Below, in pieces: positions 38,101 through 47,770 of a stretch of DNA of 64,000 nucleotides. Positions within the stretch are counted from its first letter, which is position 1. Every line of letters starts with the position of its first letter. This DNA is from Blastomussa wellsi (taxonomy: Eukaryota > Cnidaria > Anthozoa > Scleractinia > Plerogyridae). A model generated the notes under the pieces. It saw only the letters and a list, made by a program, of their open reading frames with translations. It was not told where the DNA came from and did not search any database. A program made the translations under genes and the position numbers. The stretch is taken from positions 856,001 to 920,000 of the forward strand of contig OX393572.1 in assembly GCA_947652115.1 (NCBI GenBank). The letters are read 5' to 3'.

Positions 38101-41100
38101 TCGTAGGTTAGACACGTTCACGGTGAATAAATTCCGGCCTATTGTGCACCCAAGCGTTTTTGACTTGAAACAAAATTTCATGACGTCACCGATTCGATGT
38201 CGTAAAGCACAAGCAACCTTCGCACTTTACCTCAAGTGAGCTCAAAAGAGGACTAGACTCGATAAGCATGCCTTTGTCGTAACTAAACGTGTTCTTTTTC
38301 TCGCTTTAAGGTGAGCGATTCACCAAAGCGACGCACTATCTGCCGCTGAATGGCACAAGAGCAGATAAAAAGTTGGTTGACCTGCGCGGAAACGTCACTG
38401 GTCTTACTGAGAATGGAGTAAAGGCGTCGACTGCTGACCAGATAGGACAAGTGCTTACCCTGGACGGCGATGACAGCTTTATAGAACTGAAGAATATCAA
38501 AGACCAGTGCATTGTTGATCCTACTCTTTGTAGAGAAGGTCTGTCGGTGGCATTCTGGATTAAATACAATAAAGGTAAGGATCTTTATGTGAAACTTCTA
38601 ACAGGCGAGGTCAGTGTGTCGTGTTCTTGGGCAAGACATTTTATTCTCACTGTCTCTCTCCATACAGGAGTATAAATGGTACCGTTGAACCGGAGTTAAG
38701 TCTCGACAGCAAAGATTCAAATGATCTAGTGGCTAAGAAGGCGAATCACGTCTGATCGGTTTTAAACAAACATTCTGATTGGTTCTCTAGCGATGAATTT
38801 TGGAAGAAGCATTTTGATTGGTTACCTGAGACAAATCGCTTTTTTCCAAACATCGTGTGAAAGAAAATCGTGCTGTTTTAATTGTTACCTTTCTTCCTTC
38901 TTGGTTGATGGGACTATTTCGGTCAAGCTTGAAAAATAATAAATATCGGCTGGAAAACTCGGAAAACCAGCAAACAATAAATTAGTGAACGAATTAGCAA
39001 ACCTTGCTTAAGGCGGGGGTACACATGAAAAAAGTGACTTTTTTTAAGTAACTGTAATTTTAAAAGTATATTTTAAAACCCTATAAAACTATATATCACA
39101 AGAAAGCTTATGACCTATAGATTTTGAAATTGGCAATACCCCGGACTTAAATCAATTTGTAACCTGATATTCAATTAAATTTGCAGCCACATGCTGTGCA
39201 TAACCACACTATAGTTGAGAAAAGATATCTGGCTGTAGATTACATGGAATTATGTTATTTTGGTATCAATCTAGAGCACAGATATCACCCTCTTAAATGA
39301 GCATAGAACTTTTTGAGATGATAAAAACATTTGCCCCAGTGCCCCTCCAAAGTTTACTAAGATTTTTGAGGCTGAGTTTTTACAATAACTTTACTTTAAG
39401 TCATCATATGCAGAATCTGTATGCTCATTTAGCTTAACTCATTGAGGAGAATAAACACTGAAAATTTCAAATAAATCGGTTAAAAATATCCTGAGATATC
39501 TTTTCTCAAAGACCTAAACTACGGGTTTTAAGAAAATGAGGTTTAAAGTTAAGAAATGTTTTTTTAGGATAGCCACTTAAACTGTAGAGGTAAAAAGTCC
39601 ATGTCTTCAGTTCTGAAAGTCCACAAATTAACTTTAGAAAGCCCCTGCTTCATAACTGTTTCCATCTATGTCACGAAGGGCTGCTTCTCGACGGGTTTTC
39701 CTCTCATCCTCTGCTTGCCGACGCTTCTTCTCCTTTGTAGTAGCCTGCAGGTCAGATTTAGAAACTCGTTTCTTGTCCCTTAGAAGGGAGGCCCTCTTGG
39801 TAAATTTTCCAGCTGGAATGGAGAGCCTGTTCATCACTCTCTCTCTGCTAGCAGCTCCACTGTGAAAGTGCAAGACTGCAGAAGCTACCCCACAGCGAAT
39901 TACTTTTGCACCATGATGTTTGTGCTTTGGGCATCTAACCCAAACCAGAGAATTGATACACTCGTTTCGATTTTGTGTAGTGCCCAGCACACACCGTTCC
40001 AGAAGCTTTGTTTCACTTAATGCCATGAAAGTGGGGCGCAACAATTCAAGGAAAACCTCAGGCAGGCAGTCATCCTCTTTATAGGTTGACGTTTCTGTTG
40101 CTAGATCCTGTTGCCACTTACACCACGACTTCTCACCAGGAGGACAAAATCTATGTTGCTTAGCTGGATCTTTAGCTTTAACAGAGTGGTGTAAGATGGC
40201 AATAATGTTCTTTTTCATTGTGTAAACAGCTACATTTACCTCCTTTTCTGATGGATTTGGGTTTGACAGAGTGTTTTGTCTAATGGCCAGACCATAGTAT
40301 CTCTGAATCCGCTTTATTTTGTCTTCTGTGAGGCGGCCACGCCCTCCAATTGGCTTTCCATCAGCTAGTTTGCCTTTCGTTCTGGCCTTTAAGTTTAGCA
40401 GGTGCTTGCCCATTCGTTTCTGGACATGTCCAACACAGTCTAGCTTGACAACCTTGCAATCTGGATAGGTGTCCTCTACAGTATTGAAGGCCTTGCTGTC
40501 TCCATCACAAACCATCCACTTGTATCTGATGTTGTGGCGCTCAACCGACCTGTTCCACAGAACTGCTGCACCCTCTGCTTCCATGGCAGGTGAACTTCCT
40601 CTAAAATTGACATCACAAACACCAGATGCTACGTGTTCCATTTGCCATTCTTCAAATTCCTGTTCAGATTTACACTGTGCTTCTTTTACTGAACAACTCT
40701 GGCAGGACTTTGAAAGCACATGGTAATCCAGCACTTCCCCAGTGTCCACTGAAATGACAAACACAACTCCCGTAAGAGAAGTGAAGCCTCTTTTGGCCCA
40801 TGTTCCATCAAAGCTGACTGCTGCATCCACAACTTCATCACTATCTCCATCACCATTTTCTGCCAAAATGCATTGCCGAAGCCTTTGTCCTGCTTGTTTC
40901 ATATCATTTTCTGCTTCAAGTTCAAGAGCATCAAGAATTGTTTCTACATGCTGATAGTAAGCTGTTTTTGTAATGCATGGCATGTTCATGATGCCGCAGA
41001 AGGATGCAAGTCCTTCGTAACCCCCACCAGTCTCAATTGAATGGTAAACAATACGTCTGTTAACATCAACAGATTTTCCCCGCTTGCTGATAAATGAGGA

Positions 41101-44100
41101 AGTTTCCAAAGGTGTCTCTTCAAGGCACAAGCTACACTGAGCAGAGAGATGAGCCATTAGCCCTCTTCGTTTGGACCCACTCTCCTGAATCAACAAATTC
41201 CCTAAAATAGTGGTAGATAATATACCACAGATAAATAAATGTGAAAAACATTTCAGTTCAGGGACATCACAGTAAATAAAAAACAGCGACCTTCACATAC
41301 ATGTATTTTCAAAGCAAATGAGTGAACATAGTCAGTCAGCAACTGTGTATTCAATGTCTTACAAAACTCAGTCAAAGAGAAACTGGATGGCATAGTTGAA
41401 ACGTTTGGTACATAGCCTTAAATAACGAAAGAGGTCGACCACATGTAAACTTGTCTAAATTATGTAACTTTAATATCTCACCTTCCTCGCAGACATGTGC
41501 ACTAGAGATAGTAGAAGAAAACTTGTTGAGGTCTATTAGTCTGTATCCTTGTCCTTGAAAATCGCTTTCCTTAGAGCCTTCTGATGAATCATCACTGTCT
41601 GGTAAGCTCATTTTCGATCTAGATGCACTGATCGGTTGATCAGTGTCAGATTCGAAGGATGAATGGCGCGATGAACCAGGTATTGCATCATCGATTTCAC
41701 TCGTAGCAGCTGCTTTTTTGTACTTTTTGGCATGTCTCTGTATTCCTGAGAATGCTTTGCCTTTTCTCTTTTTCCTATATACGTTTTTGGTCTTTTTCCC
41801 GGTCATTCTAGAAGACAATCGCAACTACAAGAAGATAGATGTCACAATATTGTTGTCGAGTCGATCGAAGCACGCTGCAACTCGAGCCCACGAGCTCAAA
41901 TCAAGATATTTATGTCATATAAGACCACATAGAGTTTCCACGGGGTTTTGCTTGTGATTTATGGGAAGTGAAAGAACTCCAGGGAATAAAACGACGCCGA
42001 AAACATAAAAACGCTCTTTGTGTTACCATGTAAACCGATTTGTTTATTTTACCCTAGCTATAAATAATCGCTCGTAAACAGCTTCACATTAAAAATTGGA
42101 CCATAAAACACATTTCAGAGGTAACCTTAATGGCTAAAGCTACATATGCCTCAATAAAAAAAAATTCGCTTTTGGGAGCCAAATTCATGTGTACCCCCGC
42201 CTTAATACAACGTGAGAATAGAAGCATCAATTTTACATCAATGTTTAAAAGAGTATTTATTTATTGGATGCAGTTGTTCACAGTTCCACTTGGTCAGAAG
42301 TTTTGAAAACTGAACATAATTACGTGTGTGCTTTTCGGGTTTTTGATCGACTTGTAAACTTGGAAAACCAGCAAGCATTAATTAGCGAACGTTTCAGTTA
42401 ATTTTGCACTAGCATACGCTCGCTCTTTTCTTCCCATCCCAGGTAAATTCATTATTTCCAGTGGACAGTACACCAGTAAGAATTTTGGTCCTGGCTTCCG
42501 GTTCATCTGTCAAAGCTGTTCAAAAAATAAAGGACCTCATCTGAATCCATCAGGTAGATTTCTTTTGGAACTCTCGACACTCAACGACAAGTGGGAAATT
42601 CTACTCGATTCGTTACCAAGATGGTGGTTTCATTTTGCCTTCACTTGGAACAAAGACCGGGGTCTAAAGTTTTATAAAAATGGCAAGCTTGCTGTGAGCA
42701 GCAACGATCCAGAGGAGATCCCATCAAGTACCGGTATTTCCAATGATGAAATTACCATAGGCAAAGTAAATTCGCTATTGGATATGATAACTAAAACCGG
42801 CTATGGCGATTTTAGCATCGGGCACCTGGCTATTTGGACGTACGAACTGTCTACGTTTGATGTCGAGATCGCTTTTCTATCTGCTCTGACGAAGACTATC
42901 AAATCCATGGTTTGCTGCCAGAAGATGAGAGGTAATGTGTGTGTGAGAACGGTTTCGTGTCATTTACGACGTCATGAAATTTCGCGCCAAACAGAGAAAG
43001 GGGTACACTTTTTTATCAAACCTACCTTATTCGTGTAATCTTTTTCACACGAATGGGTTGTGGAACGAAAGTATTGCACGAAACAGTTTTCAAATGATTT
43101 ATCGGATAAGGTAGATCGTGTAAACAAACTCAAAGGTGTGGTAGCCACTTAAGAAGGAGCGGATACTAGAATCGAGAAGTTCAGAAACTCCTATCCCTCC
43201 CCTCCCTCATCTCGACGCCTTTCTTGCTTAGTAAAAGCGCGCGTGGATTCTATTTTCTCTCTCTTCATTACTAACCTAGTACGAAATCGAATTTGCATTC
43301 GAGCAAATAACGAATTCACATCACGAGTGCTGATTAGGACATTTTGTTTTCTTCATCCAGAGGACCCTTGCTTCAGAAATCCTTGTCGTGACGGTGCTAC
43401 GTGTCAGTGGATGGAGGATAAATTTCATTGCATATGCGCGGACATCAACATTAACAGAGGCTGCTCACGAGGTAAGTGACTTTGGTACTTACCTCCGAGG
43501 ATCCCAGACAGCGAGTTTTTGTTCTAGTGACTCGTCTCGTGCAGACAGACTTTTCACAATGAACAATTAACGGCGTGAAAAGTTGGCTTTGACACAGCTT
43601 TGGTTCTCTCGTCGTTCTCTATTTAACAAATAGATTCTATGTTCCCGTCGTCTGTTATGTAATAGATCCCTGATTATGAAAAAATGTGGTAAGAACGAAA
43701 ACGTGGCCCACGAGGCGATAGCAGAGTGCGTCACTGATGTCCTTACCACATTTTGACGTCTTCTGTGATTTATTACTGAACAGATCATGACGCCAGGCAA
43801 CATGGAATCTAACCTTTTTTATATAATAAAGAAGCAAAAATAAAATAATGATGACGTCATGTGTGTGTGTGTGTGTGTGGTCTGTGCACGATTCCGCCAA
43901 ACCATTTTTCTATTTTTTCGTATAATGGAAAAAAATTATTAAACTAAACAGTATTTTCTCATTTTAAATTAAAGAGGACAAATATTGAATAAGAATGAGG
44001 TTGGTAAAAATGCGACATTTTTTCATTTTTCTATGGTTGAAGTTTTCCCCGAAAAATACAAAATACTGTAAACTTTTTAAGAACGATTTTTTGTAATTTT

Positions 44101-45286
44101 AAGCTTTCCGGTATTTTCAGCCAAGTGGTAAAAATGGAAAAATGGAAAATTTATGGTGCATTTTTCCATTTTTCTATTTTTTTTTTTCATTTTTAATTCA
44201 AAAGTGTAAAAAATCGAAAGTAAATATATTCTAATAAATTTGTAATAATTCCAATATTCAAGTCAAATCAGAAAATGGAAAAATGGAAGTTGTGTGTATA
44301 TTTTATTTCATTTGTCTAATTTTTAAGCCCAAGGGAAGGCAATGGGAACACGAATCTTTTCATCTGAATACGGAAAAATATGTAGCAACCAAGCTACACC
44401 ATACCATGACCACCTGACTGTTGTTTGTGTAGGAACTCACCAGCGATGGTGTCCTGTTTGACGTTTAAAATTGCATGATGCGTTTAGAATACCTTGTTAC
44501 CGTGGGTTTTGTGAAAGAACTGGTGGATTAGAGATACTCGCACAGGCAAATTAGTGAGCATCTAAGAGCACTGTTTCCAGAAAGAAGCGGAAATTCCCCT
44601 CGCAGTGTAGAGAGGTATTGCTCCCGCCGTAACATACACTACAGAAACAAGAACCTCCCAGGTGACGTTGTGGACGCGTACGATATCGTGTTGACTGAAG
44701 TAAAAGACGTGTGTAGTTCAACTTTGTATATCGTCCATTTGATGAAACCAGAATAGCTGTTCAAGTTTTGTTTTCAACTGAGCAATCTAAGTCAGTGCAG
44801 CTGTTTTCGGACGTTTCCCTTAGCTCTTTTTGGACAAGACGTCAAAATACCGTGCCGCACAGTCCTCAGTTCTTTTTGCAAACGATGTTGGTAACGTTAG
44901 AATAAGGAATGATGTTTCCATACAGTAACAAAGCAAAGCACGAAAACAGCACGGACTACAATTGCGTTACCAGATAGAGATATTAATAATAACGCACCCT
45001 TCGATTGAAAGCGAAACACTGAACAGCTATTCTGGTTTCATCAAATAGACGTTATACAAAGTTGAACTACGTACACACACTGGACTATGCAAATTCGTGC
45101 ATTTTTTTTCGGGAGAGTAAAATATCCCTTATAACTTTTCATGCGATCCATTTGCAGAACAAAACCTTCCAGAGCCTTGTGAAGACAAATCTGAAGATTG
45201 TACAGCGCTAGCGAGCCAAGATGATTACTGCGTATACCACTGGAGACGAATGAAATCCATATGTCCCAAGGCATGCAAATTCTGTG
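23123..45286 (+). CDS. Modular extracellular protein: signal peptide, 2x (LamG-like, EGF, ShK), Ser/Thr linker, follistatin/Kazal (3' end unresolved)
   Basis: Coding exons: 23123-23186, 27839-28042, 30474-31010, 31487-31594, 32073-32192, 32757-32945, 33129-33353, 38311-38574, 42443-42931, 43361-43471, 45158-45286. They total 813 complete codons plus one base. Every junction is GT-AG and every intron is in phase 1, so all internal exons are symmetric. Order: signal peptide (FFNRILFWVLIIA) 1-22; LamG/concanavalin-like 40-262; EGF 269-304; ShK 305-344; Ser/Thr/Pro linker 345-407; follistatin plus Kazal 408-482; second LamG-like 490-728; second EGF 734-770; second ShK 771-813. The two LamG domains share endings (FEISHLAIWLKELS and FSIGHLAIWTYELS) and a following CC pair. 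The last listed exon ends at a donor, so a 3' exon is missing. Candidates are the mucin-like gene body entered at 50332, or a terminal exon 46644-46891. I do not recognise a named orthologue; secretion or surface display is inferred from signal peptide and domains. Confidence 0.85.
27839..28042 (+). CDS. Modular gene exon 2: N-terminal part of LamG-like domain 1
   Basis: The acceptor (cttcttcccag) is followed by a frame encoding SRYPYPVWGSPYQSADHYWP, then LGHALSLDGKHAWVDTG before a gtaagt donor. The pattern HYWPM...D...G.....G....P..GHALSLDG....V is typical of the opening strands of LamG/concanavalin A-like domains. It enters and leaves in phase 1. Confidence 0.85.
28100..28198. repeat. G-rich GGGGTACTCCC-type dispersed repeat
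   Basis: The sequence GGAGGGGGAGGGGGGTACTC followed by TATGGGCTAACGGGTACGTG and GGGTATGGTTTTTGACTATT belongs to a type I associate with cnidarian genomes. A related start occurs at about 47617. It abuts the palindromic element at 28199. Confidence 0.5.
28199..28748. mobile_element. Palindromic MITE-like element containing a 48-bp minisatellite
   Basis: The left flank (28199-28270, AGCCCATGAGAAGGAGCCTCC and further GTCAACCCTGTCCCGTATCT) is repeated inverted at the right (about 28672-28748). This gives arms of about 70 bp with a few mismatches. Between them lies the tandem array at 28270-28655. The element lies in intron 2 of the modular gene. No clear target duplication was found. Confidence 0.75.
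28270..28655 (+). repeat. 48-bp minisatellite, 8 copies
   Basis: The unit GTGAGCTCTCACATGATTGG followed by CTATTACAAAAACACCCGCG recurs at exact 48-bp steps (28270, 28318 and so on to 28606). Because 48 is a multiple of three, several frames on both strands stay open across the array and would encode 16-residue repeats such as SSHMIGYYKNTRERTV. These are treated as by-products, not genes. Confidence 0.95.
30008..30297 (+). repeat. 103-bp satellite, nearly 3 copies
   Basis: The marker CAATAGCTTTCATTTGAATG starts at 30033, 30136 and 30239, a 103-bp period. The reverse complement of the same unit, with a 3-bp longer period, forms the array at 58655-59115. It lies in intron 2 of the modular gene, 177 bp before exon 3. 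Confidence 0.9.
30474..31010 (+). CDS. Modular gene exon 3: body of LamG-like domain 1
   Basis: It continues the fold with CSEGFTMTFWLRVYG, LWTHMAFTWRKQNRLSYYED and FEISHLAIWLKELSAEDIAG. These correspond to the conserved strands W-x-H-x-A-x-T-W and I-x-x-L-A-I-W of LamG-like domains. The exon ends with a CC pair and a weak donor (gtagcg). 537 nt, phase 1 at both ends. Confidence 0.85.
31487..31594 (+). CDS. Modular gene exon 4: EGF-like domain 1
   Basis: Six cysteines in EGF spacing are seen in LCATNPCQDAEQCRKD then KCICPSVNLRLKTCEG. The exon is exactly one module, 108 nt, phase 1-1. No calcium-binding D-x-D/N-E consensus is evident at its start. Confidence 0.85.
32073..32192 (+). CDS. Modular gene exon 5: ShK (ShKT) domain 1
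   Basis: Six cysteines have the ShKT pattern: ECEDQSTGCKDFAAQSHYC then MRDICPRSCGYCG. The C-x3-C-x2-C close (CPRSCGYC) is diagnostic. ShK modules occur as channel-blocking peptides but also in many non-toxic enzymes and matrix proteins. The embedding in a large modular protein argues for a structural or binding role here. 120 nt, phase 1-1. Confidence 0.9.
32757..32945 (+). CDS. Modular gene exon 6: Ser/Thr/Pro-rich basic linker
   Basis: Encodes a 63-residue low-complexity segment (for example GGLSTTLKPTLKTSSSYMSR and AVTRRPTLWPKTPTRKRMPR) rich in Thr, Ser, Pro, Lys and Arg, with no cysteine. It is probably an O-glycosylated spacer. Acceptance rests on the acceptor and donor (gtatgc), the phase 1-1 symmetry and position between two clear modules. 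Confidence 0.7.
33129..33353 (+). CDS. Modular gene exon 7: follistatin-like plus Kazal domain
   Basis: The cysteines follow the follistatin-domain layout: SCEVLDCLYYAKC and CRCPEC, then Kazal signature PVCGDNDKTYLNMCVLKLES followed by C and YDGFCG. Kazal modules inhibit serine proteases or bind growth factors, as in agrin and follistatin. The inhibitory specificity cannot be read with confidence. 225 nt, phase 1-1. Confidence 0.9.
33354..38310 (+). other. Long intron between Kazal and second LamG-like exons
   Basis: Nearly 5 kb, AT-rich, without a recognisable exon. It contains a GC-rich patch with inverted character at about 33500-33640 (for example GCGGAACAAGAGCGCGAGGC) and the degraded element at 34180-34376. 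The rest shows nothing I can assign. Confidence 0.6.
34180..34376. repeat. Degraded inverted-repeat DNA element
   Basis: The left end ACCAGTGGCGAATCCAGACT and the right end TATATCCACCACTAC are roughly inverted to each other. The interior is G/C-rich (GGCGGGGAGCGGGGGGGAGA) and has no coding capacity. It is related in type to the sequence near 18826. Intronic in the modular gene. Confidence 0.35.
38311..38574 (+). CDS. Modular gene exon 8: N-terminal half of LamG-like domain 2
   Basis: Encodes ERFTKATHYLPLNGTRADKK, then GQVLTLDGDDSFIEL and CREGLSVAFWIKYNKG before a gtaagg donor. It parallels domain 1 (HYWPM, GHALSLDG, CSEGFTMTFWL). The intron falls after the AFWI strand here, but before the equivalent strand in domain 1, so intron positions within the two copies have diverged. 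Confidence 0.85.
39012..42201 (-). mobile_element. Intact-looking TTAA-flanked DNA transposon (Kolobok-like), 3.2 kb
   Basis: Perfect 18-bp terminal inverted repeats, GGCGGGGGTACACATGAA at 39012 and its complement ending at 42201. They are flanked on both sides by TTAA (39008-39011 and 42202-42205), the target duplication of Kolobok and piggyBac elements. The encoded transposase is not piggyBac-like but of the 'Mutator-like' DDE type known in animal elements, which favours Kolobok. Inserted antisense in the intron between exons 8 and 9 of the modular gene. Confidence 0.8.
39634..41806 (-). CDS. DDE transposase of the TTAA element, two exons
   Basis: Exon 1, 41482-41806, starts MTGKKTKNVYRKKRKGKAFS (a basic, probably DNA-binding or nuclear-localising N-terminus), then an acidic Ser-rich stretch. 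Exon 2, 39634-41201, follows an intron with gtgag donor and tttag acceptor in matching phase. Exon 2 carries a Cys pair (CSLCLEE) and candidate catalytic motifs VSFDGTWAKRGF (first Asp), VCDGDSKAFN (second Asp), DCVGHVQKRMG and NECINSLVW (Glu), then a C-terminal RCPKHKHH and a basic coiled region. These match the Mutator-like transposase family seen in cnidarian and other animal genomes. There is no internal stop. Total about 630 residues. Confidence 0.85.
42443..42931 (+). CDS. Modular gene exon 9: C-terminal half of LamG-like domain 2
   Basis: Encodes KFIISSGQYTSKNFGPGFRF, WWFHFAFTWNKDRGLKFYKN and FSIGHLAIWTYELSTFDVE, closing with MVCCQKMRG. Strong match to the second half of LamG domain 1 in the same gene. 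Flanked by the transposon-bearing intron on the 5' side. 489 nt, phase 1-1. Confidence 0.85.
43361..43471 (+). CDS. Modular gene exon 10: EGF-like domain 2
   Basis: Six cysteines in PCFRNPCRDGATCQWMED then FHCICADININRGCSRG. N-P-C-x-D-G-A-T-C is classical EGF. One module per exon, 111 nt, phase 1-1. Confidence 0.9.
43858..43880 (+). repeat. GT microsatellite
   Basis: About ten GT dinucleotides in a row following GTCAT. Intronic in the modular gene. Confidence 0.8.
43900..44340. repeat. AT-rich low-complexity region with TTTTTCCATTTTT motifs
   Basis: Repeated variants of AATGGAAAAATGGAAA and its complement CATTTTTCCATTTTTCT. No coding content. Confidence 0.5.
45158..45286 (+). CDS. Modular gene exon 11: ShK (ShKT) domain 2
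   Basis: EPCEDKSEDCTALASQDDYC then MKSICPKACKFCG has the same six-cysteine ShKT spacing as exon 5. The exon ends at a gtaagt donor in phase 1, showing that the transcript continues. 129 nt. Confidence 0.9.
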
Positions 45287-46643
45287 GTAAGTAAAACATT
45301 TACGTATAGCATACCACTTTAACGATTCCTACTACTTTGGGAACCGTAGCCCACCTCTTCTTTTCGAGCTCATATTCTCTCTTCACGAGCAACAGAGGGG
45401 AGACTCGATCTTAAAATAAGAACAACTCTAGAATGATTCCCAATAGGAGATGTTAAAAGTTTATTCTGTCGGCATTTCTGTCATTATGTCACATACTTTG
45501 TACTCCCTTTGTTCTGTGTTCCATTGTTCCCGTACTTTAAATGTTTAGGGTGGTTTATAAGTCGGAATCAAGTGAAGTGAAGCAGACCTTTTTACTTCAC
45601 GCACTTTTTTTTTCTTTTTATGAGATGCATCATAAAAATTCCATATTGATGACGTAATCCTATAGACACCATGTAGTATCTCTGATTGGCTGTTACCTGC
45701 GCGCGAAAATTCAAAACCTATAGGAACAACCAATTAGAGGTACTGCATGTAGATCCACGTCATCAGGTCGAATCTCATTGGCAGTCGAAGGAACAAGTGC
45801 TAGTTGATGCCCACGTGCCTGAAGTTGCTAAGCAACATGACATGTTTGCTCGCCCTGTGATCAGTTATGGTTTGCGGACGGTGATTATTTTGCCTACCAA
45901 ATTTCTTCAAGCCGTACCAAACTGCAAACACGCCAACATCCTCACGGCCTCAGAGCAGGACAATTTTTTTCTCAACCGTTAAAGCTGAAACATTTTTCAA
46001 TTAATGCGCCTTGAACTGAAGGAAAACGTCAATCTATTACATGTAATCTCGCTTTTTAAAGAGTCTATCCGTCTTCGATATCACGTTGATTGACATTCCG
46101 TGGTTATGGAATAATTTACGTACACTGGATTTTGGTTATGCCAAAGAAATTTTGTCAGCCAAGTGCGTATGGTATCTGACTCTCGATATATTCGATAGCT
46201 CTCGTGCTAGTTCTTAATTGGATAAAATAAGTCGGAAATTCTTCGTTTGCTCCAACGAAGATTTGCCAAAGCTGGCACCGATTCCCTCGACTGACTGAGT
46301 GCGTGAAGACTGTTTGTATGTTTATTGGAAAAGTTTTAAGTAAAACGTTGTCTCTGGCTTGATAGGGAAACGTTTGCGAAATTAGAAGTCGTAAAACCTT
46401 TGCCATTGCTACCAAGTTTTTTTATAAGGGGCCTACACAGAGGCTAAGTGCTTCCTTTTAGAACGTAACAAGTATGTGGTAGATCTGGCGCCGAATGAAT
46501 CTTGCTAATAAGTGAAATGCATGCTGGGTTATCTGATAACAATGCTAATCCAGTGTTTTGACGTCTAACCGCTGACTAACAAGTACTGACCGACTAATAC
46601 TTTGTCCGTGAAGGACTGTCATCAGTTTCTCATTCATTTTAAG

Positions 46644-46891
46644 AAACAGTGATTGGTTGCAAGTTAATAAAATATAAAGGAGAACCCATCAAAACGTCAT
46701 TTCTCAACGCAACATTTTTTAAACCTTCGTTAAGCTCTCCAGGCCACTTTTCTCGTTATAACGTAAAATCCCAGCTCACAGATTTTTTTGTTGTCGTCAA
46801 TGCGCCGCTTCACCATCGACTCCATATCAAGCCAGGGATGGCGTCAAATCCCGTCCCTACCCAAGTTCCCACAGTGTTTATTTGTCATTAA
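46644..46891 (+). CDS. Alternative terminal exon for the modular gene (weak)
   Basis: A pyrimidine-rich acceptor (tttctcattcattttaag) ends at 46643 and is followed, in the phase required by exon 11, by 82 codons (ETVIGCKLIKYKGEP onward to VPTVFICH) and a stop. Joined to exons 1-11 this would give an 895-residue secreted protein. There is no recognisable domain and no obvious polyadenylation signal close by, so it may be coincidence. Confidence 0.2.
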
Positions 46892-47454
46892 TGTAATCTC
46901 ACTATGTCATGTCATGTGATCGAACGCTTCCTATCTGACGTCACATGACTGTCCAAGTTACAGCTAATACAACACAGCATTAAATATACACAATTTTCGC
47001 ATTAATACTTATTTTGTAAACTTCGTTTGCTTCTTTTGTTTGTGCGTTTGGCTCTAACTATTCATTCAACCAGTCAAACGTCTTCTGACGTTTGTCTGAG
47101 TGTCCTTTGTTTTTTTGTAAACGTTTATCGCACATGACAGTCCTTCATTCACCGTCATTTTTTCCTTCATGACATTCACTACACTATCTTCCTCGACTGT
47201 AACCTTAATAGCAACAGTTGCAATGAAATGAAAGGCTTCTTTTCGCTGCAGCTGCTCTTGTTTCTCAATTCTAAACTTGCTTCTACAGTGACACGTCGTT
47301 CTACGACAGTAAAACCTGCGATGAATCTTCCAAGCTTTTCAGACTGTGCTGACTCGTCCATTCTAACTAGTTCTGTAAAAAACGGGGTTTGTTCTTACTG
47401 CTTTTTTCGTTTTTTTGTTCATGCCCGTTCTTCTCCTGTCTCCATTTCTTCAGT

Positions 47455-47610
47455 GCTGTTGATGCTGTGTTACCGCTGCTGCTGCTGTTGATGCTGTGTT
47501 ACTGCTGCTGCTGCTGTTGATGCCGTGTTACTGCTGCTGTTGCTGTTGTTGTTATCGCTATAGTTGTTGTTGTAGTTGTTGGTACTGTTGCTCTTACTGC
47601 TGTTGCTCTC
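47455..47610 (+). repeat. CTG/GTT triplet microsatellite
   Basis: Imperfect GCTGCTGCTGTTGATGCTGT units followed by TTGTTGTTGT runs. Frames here encode homopolymer-like peptides and are not called as genes. Confidence 0.7.
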
Positions 47611-47614
47611 AGGG

Positions 47615-47770
47615 TGGGGGGGGGGGGTACTCGCATTATACATGACGGGAAGTCCGACGGAGCTTCATATTGCAAACCCCAAAAAATCCACGAGCCTCAA
47701 AATTTAGACCCAAAAAATACCTGGCATCAAAATTTCGTACCAAAATACGCCCCCCCCCCCCCCTCCCCCT
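47615..47770. repeat. G-run/C-run bounded repeat
   Basis: Begins with a run of about 13 G followed by TACTCGCATTATACATGACG and ends with a run of about 14 C preceded by GTACCAAAATACG. The two ends are inverted relative to each other, and the left end resembles the repeat at 28100. Probably a MITE. Confidence 0.5.

Noticed and set aside
45686..45982. 98-codon frame following the second ShK exon
   Set aside because: Phase and acceptor do not fit the modular gene and the peptide has no recognisable domain.
47228..47491. Frame starting with a signal-peptide-like MKGFFSLQLLLFLNS
   Set aside because: It runs into the CTG triplet repeat and ends in a Cys run; no matching splice site or conserved region, so treated as chance.
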